From Zhengitettix transpicula (Eukaryota; Arthropoda; Insecta; Orthoptera; Tetrigidae), in assembly GCA_037074705.1 (NCBI GenBank), contig CM073595.1, positions 53,935,639 to 53,999,638 of the forward strand: a stretch of 64,000 nucleotides of DNA, in the 5' to 3' direction. Each line of letters begins with the position of its first letter. The stretch's first letter is position 1. The notes beneath the pieces were generated by a model, which had not been told where the DNA came from, did no database searches, and worked only from the letters and a program-made list of their open reading frames with translations. A program made the translations under genes and the position numbers. Positions 12,600 to 25,933 of the stretch are shown here, in pieces.

Positions 12600-13030
12600 T
12601 TTGGCTCTTGGTAAAAATAAAATCCGTGATTTTTAAACGGTGTGGTTGATCCGCATATGAGACAAGTGTTGTTGCAAGGAATTCAATTGCCGACGGAGTG
12701 GCTGGAAAACAGGTTTGAAAGGGAGGCTTTCCTACTCGCCCTTACCTTGGGGATTTGCGTGAGTGAGGAGGGAGAGAAGCTGCGTGGACCACTTAGAGCT
12801 GTCTCGCTTCCGGACTTTGCGTGCGTGTCAACCAGTCGATCGCCAGAAACAATATTTTAGCCGATCGCTAGTTAACTTTGTTGACGAGAGAAGCTTCCTG
12901 CTACTTACAAGGCCTCGGTTTGAGCCTGGAACGACGGGACGGGACGGGACGGGACGGGTTGGGAACGATGATCAGTGCCCAGGAATTCGGATGTGGGACT
13001 CGCGTAATCCAACACCCCGACCGTGACGAT
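12600..13030. other. GC-richer patch with B-box-like motif and (GGGAC)n
   Basis: CGGTTTGAGCCTGGAACGAC (12915-12934) looks like a SINE B box. It runs straight into four GGGAC repeats (12935-12954) plus a partial unit. Two overlapping frames (12642-12860 and 12763-13026) lack family motifs. A decayed SINE is the best reading, and it is weak. Confidence 0.3.
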
Positions 13031-14252
13031 TTTTGAAGTCAACAAGCCTTAAGACCGGTTTCGTGCAGTCCTTGAACCACCCTTTTTCCTACTCTGTCCC
13101 TTTCATCTGTACGCTATTAATATAACGAAAACTTAAGCTATATGTACTCAGAATTACTTTTCGTAAATTATTTTCTAATATCACTTACGTTAATGATGCT
13201 ACATTCCTTTAATAGTCAGTCTCTCAGGTTTCCATATTCACTAAAAAAAAAATAGAATTGTTTTTAAAAGTTTTGTTGTGTGTTTCCTATAACCGCAGGG
13301 TGTAGAAAAAGTACGCAACACTCACAAATATCCCTTATTACTCAAGTTATTTTACTGTCTGCTGGTCAGCCTGATCCAAAATTTTAAAAATTATGAATTC
13401 ATTTCTTATCATAAGACTTTTTTTAAAAAAAAAAGATATGAAGGTTTTTGGTATCAATTTAATGGTTTATTGACACTTTGCAGTCGACACATTCGCTTAT
13501 GTAACAATTTAAAAATAATATAGCGTCTAATGAAAAATAAAATTTTGTCTAATTTAAAATATAAAGAAACAAAATTATTATAGCGACGTCTATTTTCTTC
13601 GTATCTGAAAATGTGACTTTCAACTGTACACATCAATCACGGAGTTATCTAATTTTTAGCTCAAATGTACTACATCATTTCATTATGATTATTATTATTA
13701 ATCAAACAACTAATTTCTGAAAAATATAAAATGAATCGGAAACATTTCTTTCACTGCAAAACCTTCACTACTACGTAACTAAGCTATTATACTATCGAAT
13801 GTTTTTAAATACTTACTTTACTTTCTTAGACTAATTTATCGAATGTCTTTCAGACTTTTCTTATTCTTGTGAAGAGGCGTTAGGTCTTTCGGAGGCAAAT
13901 CTCGTATTTTTCCGCGTCTATCTCTTGTGTTATTTTAAAGAAATAGCCGCAATTACCATAATAATTTAGTGGTCTCGTAAAGTTACATACCGGTTACATG
14001 CCGGTTGATTAATGTAAGCTTTAAATCTGTCACAAATCCTGGTCTTTCTCGTGTCTAAAAAAATTATTGTTACATTCGTGGACCCTTTTTTAATGCTATA
14101 CAAACTTTGTGTGTCCTTATAGTACGAATACTAGATTAAATTTAATATAAATCAATGTACATATTAATTATACAATTTTCCACTGAAAATATTGAATCAC
14201 AAGTACATATAATTATTAGTTTTTATTATGTGGTTTAAAGATCTTTATCGCT
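13031..14252. other. AT-rich DNA with nothing recognisable
   Basis: No element termini, RNA gene or credible open frame was seen. Confidence 0.4.
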
Positions 14253-14265
14253 CAGGATTGTGGTG

Positions 14266-14307
<42 letters not shown>

Positions 14308-15861
14308 CTTCGCCTTCGACGAAGAAAATGTTCTAAAAACAATATTAGCTCCGTCTGCAGGAGATAGACGTGACGCCCTCTGAACGCAGTGCTATAATTT
14401 TAAGTTTCGTCCCTCTCTGGACTTTTTTACCGTTTGATATATTCGGATGGTGTCGCCATTAAGTTTCCAGTCAAATCTTCACAAACTTAATTGTATTTTG
14501 GCACACCTTATATTCATTTTTAAAGATTTTACAAATCATATTAATATACGGGACGTGCAAAAGCTGCGGTTAAATGAGAAACATTTAATTAACGGTTGAC
14601 CGATAAGGAACCGAATAGTCTTATTTAAACGGCCCTACTACTGGCAAGAGAGAAAATAATAATATACATTAAAAAAAATTCTCGGAGCACTTACAGTTAG
14701 GTTTGATTTAAAAAGTATTTATACATCTATGATTAACATTAATAAGAGAAGTAGAAAGGAAAAATAAAATAATGCAATAAACGCAGATAGTAAGAATTTC
14801 TTCTTGGTTTAAATAAAATAAACTGTGGGGTAAATAATTAAGTTTTTGTTTTAGGAAGCCAACATATATCAGGGAATGAAAATAACTGATTTTATCTCCC
14901 ACATCGACATCGCGCAACCCCGCGATTTAATTTCATCCCCTATTTTTTATTCGTTTGGACAGCAAAAAAGGATTGTAAATGGTATTATGGTTTTCAGAAT
15001 CTGAAGCGTCCTTAATTTTCTACGGAACAGAAACAAAGGCCTTTATAACTACAGAAGAAACGACCTCACACAACAATTACTTCAACTTTTATCACCTAAC
15101 GGCGTTCTTCATGCAACGCAAAGATACGATGGTCTGAATGCTTTAAGTCTACCATTATGTAAATATTGCGGAATCTGTTTGAAGAAAGCATGGTGAAGCT
15201 AATCCAGGACGACTGCTTGAGAGGCAGCTGGTGAGTTTTATGAGGCTACATTTCACCGACGAGGCATCACATGAATGAAAGCAGCGTAGGAAGTGAAGAA
15301 GCCAAACGGCGGAGGCCACACACATCTAGATGCTTCGATTAGACACACGGGAATTTTGGAATAATAATAGACGTATTATAGATCCCTCTCGTAGTAGAAG
15401 TCCTGGTGATCGGTAGCTGTGCATTTATGTGCGTCGCAGCACAATCACATTGCAACGAAATGTTAATTTCACGGACAGATGAACAAAAATGAAATATACT
15501 ATCTCATATCAGTGAAGTAACTCAATTAACTTGAGAATGCAATGTTTCCAGAACTTTAGTCATTAATTGTTCAATATTTGCTTTCATGAACGCTAAGAAT
15601 TAAAAAAAAAATTAACAAACTGAATAAGTATTTCTTTTTTTCTTCGAACTATAGCGATTATAAATGTCTATGACCGAAATTGCGCTTCCACGAATCACAA
15701 TCATTCGCATAGATTATTAAATAAATATAAATTTAATTACCGTATTCATAGCCTTGAAGTTCTGAGCTTCGATTAAAAGCTTTCTTCTGTTCGATATAGA
15801 GATTTCCTTAAATTTACTAAAAAAAATCATGAATTTTATTTCAAGTTCCACCACAATCCTG
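14253..15861. mobile_element. 1.6-kb segment bounded by 22-bp terminal inverted repeats
   Basis: The left end CAGGATTGTGGTGGAAATTG (14253-) is matched in inverse at the right end (15840-15861), with one mismatch over 22 bases. Such long matching ends are unlikely by chance at this distance and suggest a cut-and-paste DNA transposon or a derivative. A CAGG terminus is compatible with hAT-type elements, but I cannot find an 8-bp target duplication. The interior has an (AT)n run at 14274-14304 and no recognisable transposase. An ATG-less frame of about 70 codons around 15006-15194 ends in CKYCGICLKKAW but matches nothing I know. Confidence 0.45.
14274..14304. repeat. (AT)n microsatellite with adjoining hairpin
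   Basis: A pure AT alternation of about 15 units. It is followed at 14306-14326 by TTCTTCG-CCTTCGA-CGAAGAA, a perfect 7-bp stem. Confidence 0.9.
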
Positions 15862-15997
15862 TAGTACGACTATCAACCCAACGAATCATTTCAATTGCTC
15901 TATTAAATGTGAAAAAAATATTTCTTGAAACGGCATTCCTGTCATGGACGGTCAATTATGTCAGTGTACTGATATAATTTCACCACCTTAATGCACC

Positions 15998-17044
15998 AAT
16001 AATTAAAATAACGCGAAACAAGCAAGATTGGTGTCAAATCCATGGTTATAGAAGTCAATGAGTTCAATTCTCACATTCACTATGTCAGTTACGTTATAGT
16101 ACAGCACCTAGGTGAGGGTGTAGGGTAGTATGTGGGTGTAAGGCCGTTACATAAAGTAAAGAGTAAACACTGGGTATTGGGGTTATGGAAATCAATGAGT
16201 TTAATTCTGACATTTACCATACTGGTTAAGATGTAGTTCAGCTCCTAGGAGTGGGTGTGGAAACGGTGAAACAAATTTCCGTCTGCAATATTAAATTCGT
16301 AGACCAATTTCCACCATAGTATATATACATGTAACTTACGATCCAAGAACAAACACTGAGGGGTTAAGACACACCTCTAGTGCTGCGGTGGAGGGCGTGG
16401 AATTTAAAAACTTTCCTAAACGGCCATTAGAAGCGTCAAATAAAACGTTTCCGATGTCGCTTAATTTAATAGTCATTCTATAAATGTTAAGTGTATATTT
16501 TCAACTCCAAAAGGCAAACGAGGGATGCCGGTGCTATAGGAGTCGCTGAGTTTAAATCTCGCATTAATCATGGTGGTTGATGAAATTTTATGTCTCTCTT
16601 CGTGCAAGGGGACGTGATTGACAAAAAGGTACCCGGAGTTGTTTAACCCTCTTAAATTACCGGGAAAAGTTTTGATTTTCTTAGGGTACTAGCAATATTT
16701 TGCTCTCTATTTAGTTCATGGTTGTATTTCTTTACTCCTTTAAGGTTCCAGGAGTAGTTATAGACGTTAGTAAGTTATAGATTATTTTTTAATTCATCGA
16801 GATTTTTAGATACTTTAATTTTATGTTTCAGTAGAGTTTCCGAATAACGTCAGTCATCATGGAGGTTTCTTTGGAGTTACATGCTGAAGGGTTAGGTATG
16901 GGACGGGACTGTAAATAGGTAAATGTTCCTAACACTGGCGCTATTGGTGCTGGTTAAATGAAATATTTACCAAGTGCTTAGTGTCGAATCCCTACTCCGG
17001 TTGAATTTAAATAAATACCCGGGCAACGTCGACAACTCAGGTAG
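15998..17044 (+). mobile_element. Helitron H: 5'-truncated, non-autonomous
   Basis: This segment is homologous to the 3' two thirds of Helitron G (58871-60158). Shared strings include GATTGGTGT, AATTCTGACATT, CCGAATA, CATGCTGAAGG-type context and GTGTCGAATC. It ends CCCGGGCAACGTCGAC then AACTCAGGTAG followed by T, which is a mutated form of the hairpin-CTAG|T terminus of the intact copies. The 5' end (A|TC) is missing. An internal segment is duplicated: the ATTCACTATGTCAGTTA and ATTTACCATACTGGTTA regions. No Rep/helicase coding remains. Confidence 0.65.
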
Positions 17045-18245
17045 TTTAATATAAAAATTCCAGTGGCGATTGGGCAGGAGACTTGTAAATGGAGAGGAGA
17101 TTGACGATCAACTGAATTGAGCTTACGTGATCATAAGTAATTGTGGAGGGCCTCTGGGCACGAGCGACTTACGACTGCATCCAAATGTAGAGAAGAATAC
17201 CGAAAAATATAATGGTGCTAAAGCTGTAACTGTTTTGACTTCCTCTGGGGTTCTGATCAATCGAAAAATGGCTACCATGAGACACGGGATTATTAACATA
17301 TGATACGGTTAATTCCAGTTTCCGATTGTGGAAAAATTCTTTAAATCTGACAAAAAGTGTGTATACGGCCATACGAAGTGAACGTGAGAATTTAGAATCT
17401 TAGCACAGATTACAGCGGGGCTGACTCGCTAAGCTGCTGTCTAAGAACCGCTATTTTGGTTTTGATTTAATTATCTCCCCCTCTGCCCGCAAACGGCCGC
17501 AAATAGCCTAGTATTCTCGCATAATCTGTAATCTGGCGTGGCAAGCCCGGAGGCGGTACAATTAAGAAGCAGGCCTAAGCAATCCGACACAACTGCAATT
17601 TAATTTGGAATTTTATGGCAATGTCGAGGCTGCGCTAACGAAAGAAGACAGCCGTAGAATCTGTTGCAGTTCATAAATTCGATGTGGTTGCACTCAAATG
17701 AATAGCTTTCACTCGCTAGCGTGGACTCCTTATCGCGCTTAATTGTTTCCCTTCAATATTACACCCAACATACAAGTAACGTCTCATCGAAATGTTTCGC
17801 TAAATCGAAGAGAAAAGTATTCTTTTAAAAAATATATTTTAATTAGCAGTCAATATCATAATTATAAAAGTTAATGTGATAACGTAGGGCTGCTAATAAA
17901 AAGTGAATATTGGCAGGAAGACGATTCCTTCATCGAAGCTTATTTGAGGAATTTTCTGCAGGCTTGTTCATGTAATGGCTGCGTCTGTGCGTTTGCAAAT
18001 TTACTAAAGCGACTGCGAGAGCTATTATAATAAAGATACGTTCATTCCTTAAACTGAAGCTGTAAACTATCAAAGGAAAGAAAATGATTATGAGAATAAT
18101 GCATTAGTTCATTTCCATAATGTAAGGAACTCGACAGAGACAATTTATTACCATATAATTTTCCCAAGAAACGCGGATCTGTAGGAATTGCGGGTTCATT
18201 GGATATACGCACAAAGTTTCGACGCCTAACTCTCCATAGAAAAGT
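17045..18245. other. Unannotated; GC-richer island at 17400-17720
   Basis: The 17400-17720 stretch is comparatively GC-rich and interrupted by stops on all frames, which argues against an exon. It could be regulatory or conserved non-coding DNA. The remainder is AT-rich. Confidence 0.3.
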
Positions 18246-18282
18246 GTTGACGACGGCGGAACAAGACGTCGAAACGTTGCGC
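18246..18282 (+). mobile_element. Isolated hairpin-GAAACGTT core (weak copy)
   Basis: GTTGACGACGGCGGAACAAG is followed by ACGTCGAAACGTTGCG. The GACG/CGTC stem and the GAAACGTT block match the recurrent core, but the CTGAAGA box is not preserved. Assignment is tentative. Confidence 0.3.
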
Positions 18283-20579
18283 GTCGACTTTCAGGGCTGA
18301 AACCAGACAAATGCGTGATAATCATAATAAAAGTTAATGATATCTAATCACTATTTTGGAAAATGACATGGACAGTCAATTAAGGCATATCAATTAATTA
18401 TGAACATAAACCTGGGTCAATTTTTACAACTCGCAAGATCCGCTTCAAATAAATAAATATGTAATATTATCGTGTTCAATAAAATATTTCCCGTCTTTGG
18501 TTCTGTTTTCTGCTTTAAGCAAAAATGTATGACGACATAACAGTAGACGATAATGAATCCAGGAAATTATTTAGTGTTGTCGGTATATATACGTGACAGA
18601 CAATATCTGTATAGTGCATTTATGATGTGTTCATTTTTTAAAAAAATTTCTCTCGCAGTAATTATGAGATAGTGTATGTCCGTAATTATCAAAAATAATT
18701 TTGTAGTTCATTTCACTCTTACGTATAATGTATTCTGTATTCTCACGTATTGTTACTTATTTATTATTTATGTTATTACTTATTTAAATCGCTGTGACGA
18801 ATTGCATTTCCTCATAAGAAGGCTAACTGAGGAAATATATGTATGTCCTAAAGAAGTGAGCAGTTTTCATCCAATGACATCTAATATTCACCAATTTTAC
18901 TTTCAAATAAAATTAAAACAATAAATTAGCAAAACTTTATATTTTAATCAAGGCGATAATTTTTCACGTGTCATTTGAGAATAATTTTCAATAATAAAAT
19001 AAAATTAAGACAAATTAAAGGAAACGTTTCTTCGTGACTAAATATCTACTAATATTAATTAGGTACTAGAATATTACAGATTGACGTTGTCGTATGTTTG
19101 ATTCATTCTGCGGTCATTCGCGTTGGATTTTGTCGTTGTGCGTCAACCCAAATTTCGATGTATCGTTTAGTTCTGGCCTGGATTTTCTACTAACATGTAA
19201 TTAATAGTGCCTTTATTTGTCTATATAATTATATTACAAACTTGCACAAGTTTTTCGTTCGCTGTTATAATAATAATTAATTTCAGAATGTTTTTATTGC
19301 CCAGAATCTTTGTGAATGATTGAGTTCGTTTTCCTGATCTCCAGTAATTAAAGATTACCAACGCTTATTTGTGAGGTTCTAGTTGCCTAATGGGAGAAAC
19401 CTACGGCAGAGAAATTCCAAGTTAAATTCCTACATTACAGTTATCAAGTACGCCATAGTCGTCAGAAGTAGATTTTCAGGAACCAGGAGTGGATCCGTTG
19501 CTGCGGCCACTTCTTCAGGTGAATCAATCTGTCTCCTCGACACCATTAACAAGTGGACCATGTCCCCAGGTCGAGCACACATCGGCAAGGAGTCTGCACA
19601 ATTACAGGCTGTGACACGTCGGCCTCTCCTCACGATACGGAAAAAAGCAAAAAAAAAAAAATCGTAGTTCAAAAGGCCTCGAGGTTTGCATTTTCTTTTC
19701 AACGGTATGTGGGAAAACACATACTTTCGTATCAGCTTTAGGTACAAACATTTCTCTATCAGACATCTCCACAGCGCACAAAAGTAGCTGTAGAGGAAAC
19801 TATGAAAAAAATGTTCGAAATTTTGAACAGCGGATTTCAAGTGTATCGGCAGGACCTAAAGTCAAAAATTTATTCGTTTTATTATTTATTACTCGTATTT
19901 GAATTGCTGAGACTAGCGAGATTATTTCGAGAATAAAAATGCTAATAATGCTTTTATATAGATTTCCCCGAACGCTTATGTATTAAAATATCCCTGTTTC
20001 AAAATAAGAATACGTTAATTTAATAAAAAATAAAATTGAGAACAGTTCAGCATCTCAATATTTTAATATGTTATTTACTCGTCATAGCAACAACAACTTT
20101 TCTATAATCTACACCAATTTGGCAACAACTCACATAAGAAGAAATGAAGTTAAAAAATACAGTTGAATAAAGCAGGAGATTTATACAGCTTAAAAACTAA
20201 CACCAAACTAAATCGAAGAGAAACAAACAATTATATGAAGAATTAAAACCGGACATACTAATCTTACCTCATTCAGCTCATGAACATGAGCCCAATGCGC
20301 ACAAATTAGGAAAAGTACAAATTACATATAGAACTGTGGAAGGTACGAAAGCAAAGCAAATATTTCCTGGGAGAAGGAGAAATCAGAAGAAAAAATTATA
20401 GATTAACCGACGTACGAGGCGAACATTCTAATATTCATCAAAGCGATTAATCAGTACATGGACATATACAAATAGCCGTTTAAATCAAATATACGCAAGA
20501 AAATTGAAATAATTCAAAGGAAAACAATATGTATGTTAAATGTAAATAACGTATTCTTAATTGTAGATACGACTCAAAT
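18283..20579. other. AT-rich DNA with nothing firmly recognisable
   Basis: A more even patch at 19380-19640 has open frames on both strands, with no family motif. A 66-codon ATG-less frame at about 20203-20400 (containing PDILILPHSAHEHEPNAHKL) is unrecognised. Confidence 0.3.

Positions 20580-20635
<56 letters not shown>
20580..20635. repeat. (TA)n microsatellite
   Basis: AT/TA alternation of nearly 28 units, interrupted once by ACAT. Confidence 0.95.
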
Positions 20636-20636
<1 letters not shown>

Positions 20637-21693
20637 CATAAATAAGGTTTGAATTTTTTTAAAATTTAAGCGGACGTAATAGAGGTTATATTAAATACTA
20701 CTTAACGCAATTATTTACGTTCAAAATTAAGAGAAATAATATTTTAATCACGTATTGCTGCCACATAATTATACCGGCTCGTTTCAATTAAGTTATCCAT
20801 TTATGTACTTAGCATTGACGTGTTATTCTATTTTAATTGACTAGGGGTAATGGAACGTATATACAATGGAATTTAATGAATGAGAGCAAATTTGAACGAG
20901 AAATAAAATAAATGTGTTTTTGTATTTGGAAGGTATTCAGTTTGGAGCAGTTCCTCGTTGATCTCCGACCACTTTTCTATCGGTATTTAGGAAAGCAAGA
21001 GAAATGTATTATTTGCGATATATGGTGTGGCCTGAGGAGCACCTGAAGGCTGAAGCGCGCAGGGAGACCACACACGTCGCAGCAAGAGCAAGCCAGGCTA
21101 ATGACAAACACCACATACGCCCGACTCGGACCACACACGCTACAGCCCGCCCGCCCGCCCGCCCGCGTCAAGGATCCATCCCGGAAATGTTACGGCTCAT
21201 TTAAGACAATCACTCTGCGATTCCTGCGACAATTAGCAACATGACGATTAAATACTCACGCGCCCCGTCACTCAAATCTACTATCATCTCGTTATAACGT
21301 AACGAGCTGAGGGAAGATCGGGGCTCGAATAGCCTTCGTCAATTCCCGATACAATTCTTTTCCTAACATCGAGCCAGAAAGGGCAGGGAACCCACGTGCC
21401 TCTCAAGAGTCCGGAGGATGTCTACTGAGCTGACAGCCGGGCAGTCGCCTCGGTCGTTAAAGTCACTAAAATCCCACTGTCGGAATAAACATATAATGTG
21501 GAAATACGACGAGAAGTATATTCTACAAATGGACAGCTATACAGATACACGAGCTTGCCGAGATATATCAATACAAATAATGACTCTATACGTGTAATTT
21601 CCAGTCAACCTAACAACAAAAAATTTGGAAAAAAACTGTTGTCAGTTATAATCGTAACAATCAGCGTTGTAACGTCAAACATAACAACACAAT
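20636..21693. other. Unannotated; includes (CCCG)n at 21146-21166
   Basis: Mostly AT-rich. A GC-richer patch at 21000-21450 carries five CCCG units. No credible coding region. Confidence 0.4.
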
Positions 21694-21879
21694 ATTTATA
21701 ATCAAACCACACAAGTCCTCTAGCATTTACCTTTAAAAAAAACATGTCAATTTATAGAAACACGAGTCTTTATTACAATTTTTTCAGACGACCATGACAT
21801 TTATATTCGGCCACCTGTTTATATAAATTTTTTAATAAAAAAAACCGCCCCAGAGGACTTGTGTGGTTTTATTATAAAT
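21694..21879. mobile_element. 186-bp MITE-like element with 28-bp inverted ends
   Basis: The left arm (21694-21721) reads ATTTATAATC AAACCACACA and then AGTCCTCT. The right arm (21852-21879) is its reverse complement with a single mismatch. The 130-bp interior is AT-rich and non-coding. The layout fits a miniature inverted-repeat element or a local foldback. No clear target-site duplication is visible, so the exact class is open. Confidence 0.5.
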
Positions 21880-24299
21880 GTCGTATAACATATTACTAGT
21901 CCATATGACAAATGTACAATTACACTTGAAAATGACCCCATTTCGAGACATCATTATTTAATAATATCACAATTGTTATAATATCACTGAATTTCGCAAA
22001 ACATTGAGTTTAAAATTTCTGGAAACACCGGTTCCTCCAATGGCTCACGACAGATGACATTGTCCGTTGATTACTTCCGTGGCCTTGACGATATCGCAAT
22101 TTTATTTGAAACGGGTTAAAGATATCTAAATGAGAACGGCGAGACACCGACCCACTTAATTGACGGTTTTTTTCCGTCTGGACTGTTCCCACAGTTCAAT
22201 CCCACTTCATGTTGAGGTCCCAAACTAAAGTTATTTACAGAAATAATATATCAACAATCACATGACTTACAGCTATCAAACGAAAGGGTAATTCGCATCC
22301 AGAAGCTTCTCTTTGTCTTATACGAAAAGACCGACATTAAAAATTGGCGTACGATTACTATTTTCCGTTAGACGTCACTGAATACAGAATACGGCAACAC
22401 ACAAATACAAAAGTTACCGTTACTAAGTATCGCAACGAAGTTCGTTCCAACAGCTTAATGCAAGAGGAAATAACGGCCATATAAACGATAAAAAAAATCA
22501 CTGCAGAAAGTTTATATAAGAGCTAAACAAATTACAAATAAAAAAAATTAATCAGAAAGAACAGAAGAATATTTCAAGTATCCGGTGCAGATTTTTCCCA
22601 TCCTGATAATTTAATAAAAAAATAAATTCTACTGCCACTGAAATAAATTTTCAATAGTTTTCACATCCTTAAAATCTGACGTTCTAAATTAGAAATCAAA
22701 ATGCCAACAATGATGATTTAATTTTGTATTGCAAGGCGAACTATAGATATTACAGCCTCTGTAAATGTATGACCAGTGTGAGCATAGACTCGACAATCGT
22801 ATATATGCGATTTCTAACCACTTTCTACGTCATAGGAAATTGAGAGGGTGTGGGTTTGAGCCCTTACGGAACTGACAAATTAAGAAACAAACTATCAAAA
22901 ATTGAACTTGATTGGGACAACCCGTGACTGACCGTCGTTGTTGGTGTTGATTAAAACACTCGTTCGCATCCAAGGTGTTTATTAAAACACAACGCCAACA
23001 TGGTTTTACACGCGTGTGTTTGCGCCGCTGTTAAGATGTTTTCTTTAACGCAATTTTACGGTCATTTGTCATTTGATTGTTTCCATTACAGTAAAACAAT
23101 TAACATGCTTGTTCGTGTTGTGTTCCTCTCCGGAAAACAATTGCTGGGGTTAATTATATTTACGGATTTATTTTCTCCGCGAACAAGATTTAATTTTCCA
23201 TTTGTATACCCCCGGAGCAATTAACACTCAACACTTAAGCGTGCGATTTCAAACTACTAACGTTTTCAAACTGTCAAAACTCAATTACTTTTTACTGGCT
23301 CCGATTTACTTGGACAATAAACAGTACTAATTAGTTTTCATGTAGCGACTGTACGAGAGTTGCAACTTTTAGATGACAATGCGCTGCGTCGTGTTTGGTA
23401 TTTACATTAATTATTGTTTAGGCTGGAGCGACATACGGATATATAACACACCTAATTGATCTACTCCAGAATTAATTTACTCTGCTGCTCATGTATTTTA
23501 ATATGGGGAGAGGAGTATTTATCTTAAATATAAAAATATTCATTATCAACAGTGAAGGAAACGGAACAGAGAAGCAATGTTGTCGACTTTAATGAAGTGT
23601 GTCTGCGCGTTTTCCAAGCGTCGTTGCAATGTGACGGACGATGCAGGAATGTGAGGATTTTTCTTAGTACGACGGTGAGATCAAGTGTGGCAGAGATAAA
23701 AAATTTGTTCGTTTCCTGAGTTATTCAAATTCCTGCTATTAAAGAGAACTTTGCATTCGAATGCAAATGCTCCATACAAGTTAGGTGTTATTCTTGTAAT
23801 CGAACCTGATAGAATGAAAAATGTATAAAAATGGTGTTGCTTTATTTGTTATAATTGTGTATTGTCTGAGAGATAGGATTTAAACACAGTTATAAAAATA
23901 AAACAGCCGATACTCTTCCCATGTTCGACTGTACCAAATAGGTCCAAGCCTTTAAGAGTGTACAGAATCTCCACTGTTGCTCGAAACCATACGCCCAGAA
24001 TACCAGTAGAATTTTCTACTATCATAAGAATTTTGTTACTAGCTGACGAGCGTTGCACAGGTACACATTCTTTACATATTTACAATCAAATGTGTGAAAT
24101 TATAATGAAGTTCACACATAAAAATTTTTTTCAAGAATCTCACTTGAAATAATTCGTCAGTTTTAGCAAATTAAAAATTCTATTAAATTATAATGATATT
24201 GATTTTATCATCATTCTATGTCTCCTACAGTACACACAAAATTGGGCAAAATCATGGTACGTGTCATATTTACGCCATGTCAGTCATTTAAAAGTCAGG
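21880..24299. other. Unannotated; weak SINE-like B box at 22852
   Basis: GTGGGTTTGAGCCCTTACGG near 22850 resembles a pol III B box, without a convincing A box. The remainder shows only chance-level open frames. Confidence 0.3.
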
Positions 24300-24716
24300 T
24301 TATGTGAAAGAAAATTAGTTCCACAGAACGTATAATCTTCGTATTGTTTTTCTATCATCATTTGATGGAGTATTGCTGGATAAAATTATACTTTTTATTC
24401 AATCATAATATTTCTGCTTTATTTCATTACGAGAAAAGGAACTATTTACTTTGTTGTGCAGTAACGTCTCTCTCGCGTGTGCTGTGACGTCATGATTTCT
24501 TGACGCGCAGTTCTTTAACCCGAAACGATCACATTTTTAAATTATAATTCTTTCCACCTTGATGCTACAGGTTTCTCACCCACCCACAGTACCGTTTCTC
24601 GACGTTGGAAGAATATGTGTACCAATTTTTGTTGCTATCTGTCCACGCGTTTAAATATGTATAGAGATTAACGTAAATACGTACATACAAATATACATCC
24701 TTTTTTATTATATAGA
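24300..24716 (-). mobile_element. Helitron C: 3'-truncated, non-autonomous
   Basis: On the minus strand the element begins A|TC at 24716 with TCTATATAATAAAAAAGGAT, the same 5' end as Helitrons B and D, followed by repeated GTATGTA/GTACGTA words. Body similarity to B continues through the GAAATAAAGCAGAAATATT and CAGCAATA regions to roughly 24300. No hairpin-CTAG terminus is found at the low-coordinate end, so the copy is truncated. The lower boundary is approximate. Confidence 0.7.
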
Positions 24717-24967
24717 TTGTGTCTCGTCTTAACATCCCCGTCTTGATCATTCCTTTTGAATTTCATCTCAGATCATCGGAAACCCAAAACGGCATTTTTA
24801 ACATATTGTAATGCATTGTTTCGGAACACGCGCGGGTGGCCGGTCGCAAGATGTGGCTTGACCATTAACTTGTTGACGTGGGAGCAAAGCGGTCTGAAGG
24901 ATCTTGGGACACCGCACATGTTGGGGGTGAGAATACAAGTGCAAAGTAATTACGGGTCCTGTCTCGA

Positions 24968-25933
24968 TGTGACAAGACGGAACGGCTAGATATTTTACCA
25001 GCTGGGGGAATAGCAGCTGCAGAGTGTAAATCTCGGAGTAATGGAGAAACTGTCAATGCAATTGCGACGTGGTCTTGGAACAGAGCAGAAGATAGAGGGG
25101 ACGGTCATATATAAAGGAAGGATTTGAATTAGTTAGTCAGTCCAGGAATGAGAGTCGAGGAATTAGCGTCGAGGAGTTGAGTCAGTTGAGTGTGGAGGCG
25201 TACGGCGAGCACGGAGTATGGGGAAAGAATGCAGCCTGCGAGAGAAATAGAAAATTTATGTCAACGATAAAAATTTTATATGCAGAAGTTCAATCTGTAG
25301 TAATATCAAAAATTGACCACTGTTTTCACCGGTAGGAGACCAGGACACAGCATCCAGCGTCGAGTAGTTTCAGCACGAGCAACTGGGATGTCCTTCACCG
25401 AGTATGGAGAATCAGCTATCGTCGAACCAATAATATGTGTTAGAGTCAGTGTGTGTAAACGTACAGTCTATAAAGTGTGTGTGTAATGAACGAGCCAAAT
25501 GATCCTGAGTAATCGTGAGTTGAAATTTATGGTATTAATATGTGTAAACGGAATTAAAAGATACAGTCAGATACTGTTCTCTTCTTTTGATAATAAAATA
25601 AACTCTTTTAAATTTAGAAGCAATCTGGTAATTCTAAGTTCATTAATAAGTTTCGTCGATGTCTAGACGATTAAATATTTCGGTTTAATTTAAAGATAAA
25701 TGTTGGGTTCTTTGATTATTTAAGTGTTCTGTCCGTTATCAAACCCAGTAAAGACCCATGAGAGAAAGAGTTATATGTTTTTATTGTAATATAATGTTTC
25801 AAGAATTGGTAAATAAATGTTGTTTGTTTTAAAGTCTATAATTTTTCATTTAAAAGCCCATCATATTTAATTATTACATTTTTTTAACCACTACGGTGGG
25901 CAATGTAAGAAGGACTTTTTTTTGTTTATTACA
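24968..25933 (+). mobile_element. Long terminal repeat of an LTR retroelement (candidate)
   Basis: The segment begins TGTGACAAGACGGAACGG and ends TTATTACA, so it has TG...CA termini. Inside lie a TATA box (25108) and an initiator 29-31 bases further on, then a long leader-like stretch, AATAAA-type signals near 25592, and a primer-binding-site-like sequence right after the proposed end. This is the order U3-R-U5-PBS expected of an LTR. No second LTR, gag or pol is present, so it is a relic. Both termini are inferred; alternative 3' ends are 25878 and 25987, because TTATTACA occurs three times. Confidence 0.5.
25108..25142 (+). promoter_or_regulatory. TATA + initiator core promoter
   Basis: TATATAAAG at 25108-25116 and TCAGTC at 25137-25142 are separated as required for a TATA-dependent start at the A of TCAGT, the arthropod initiator consensus. 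It lies in the middle of the candidate LTR and would define the U3/R boundary. Confidence 0.55.

Noticed and set aside
19383..19840. 94-codon plus and 136-codon minus overlapping frames
   Set aside because: The minus frame crosses a long T run and an AT-rich end; no family motif on either strand.
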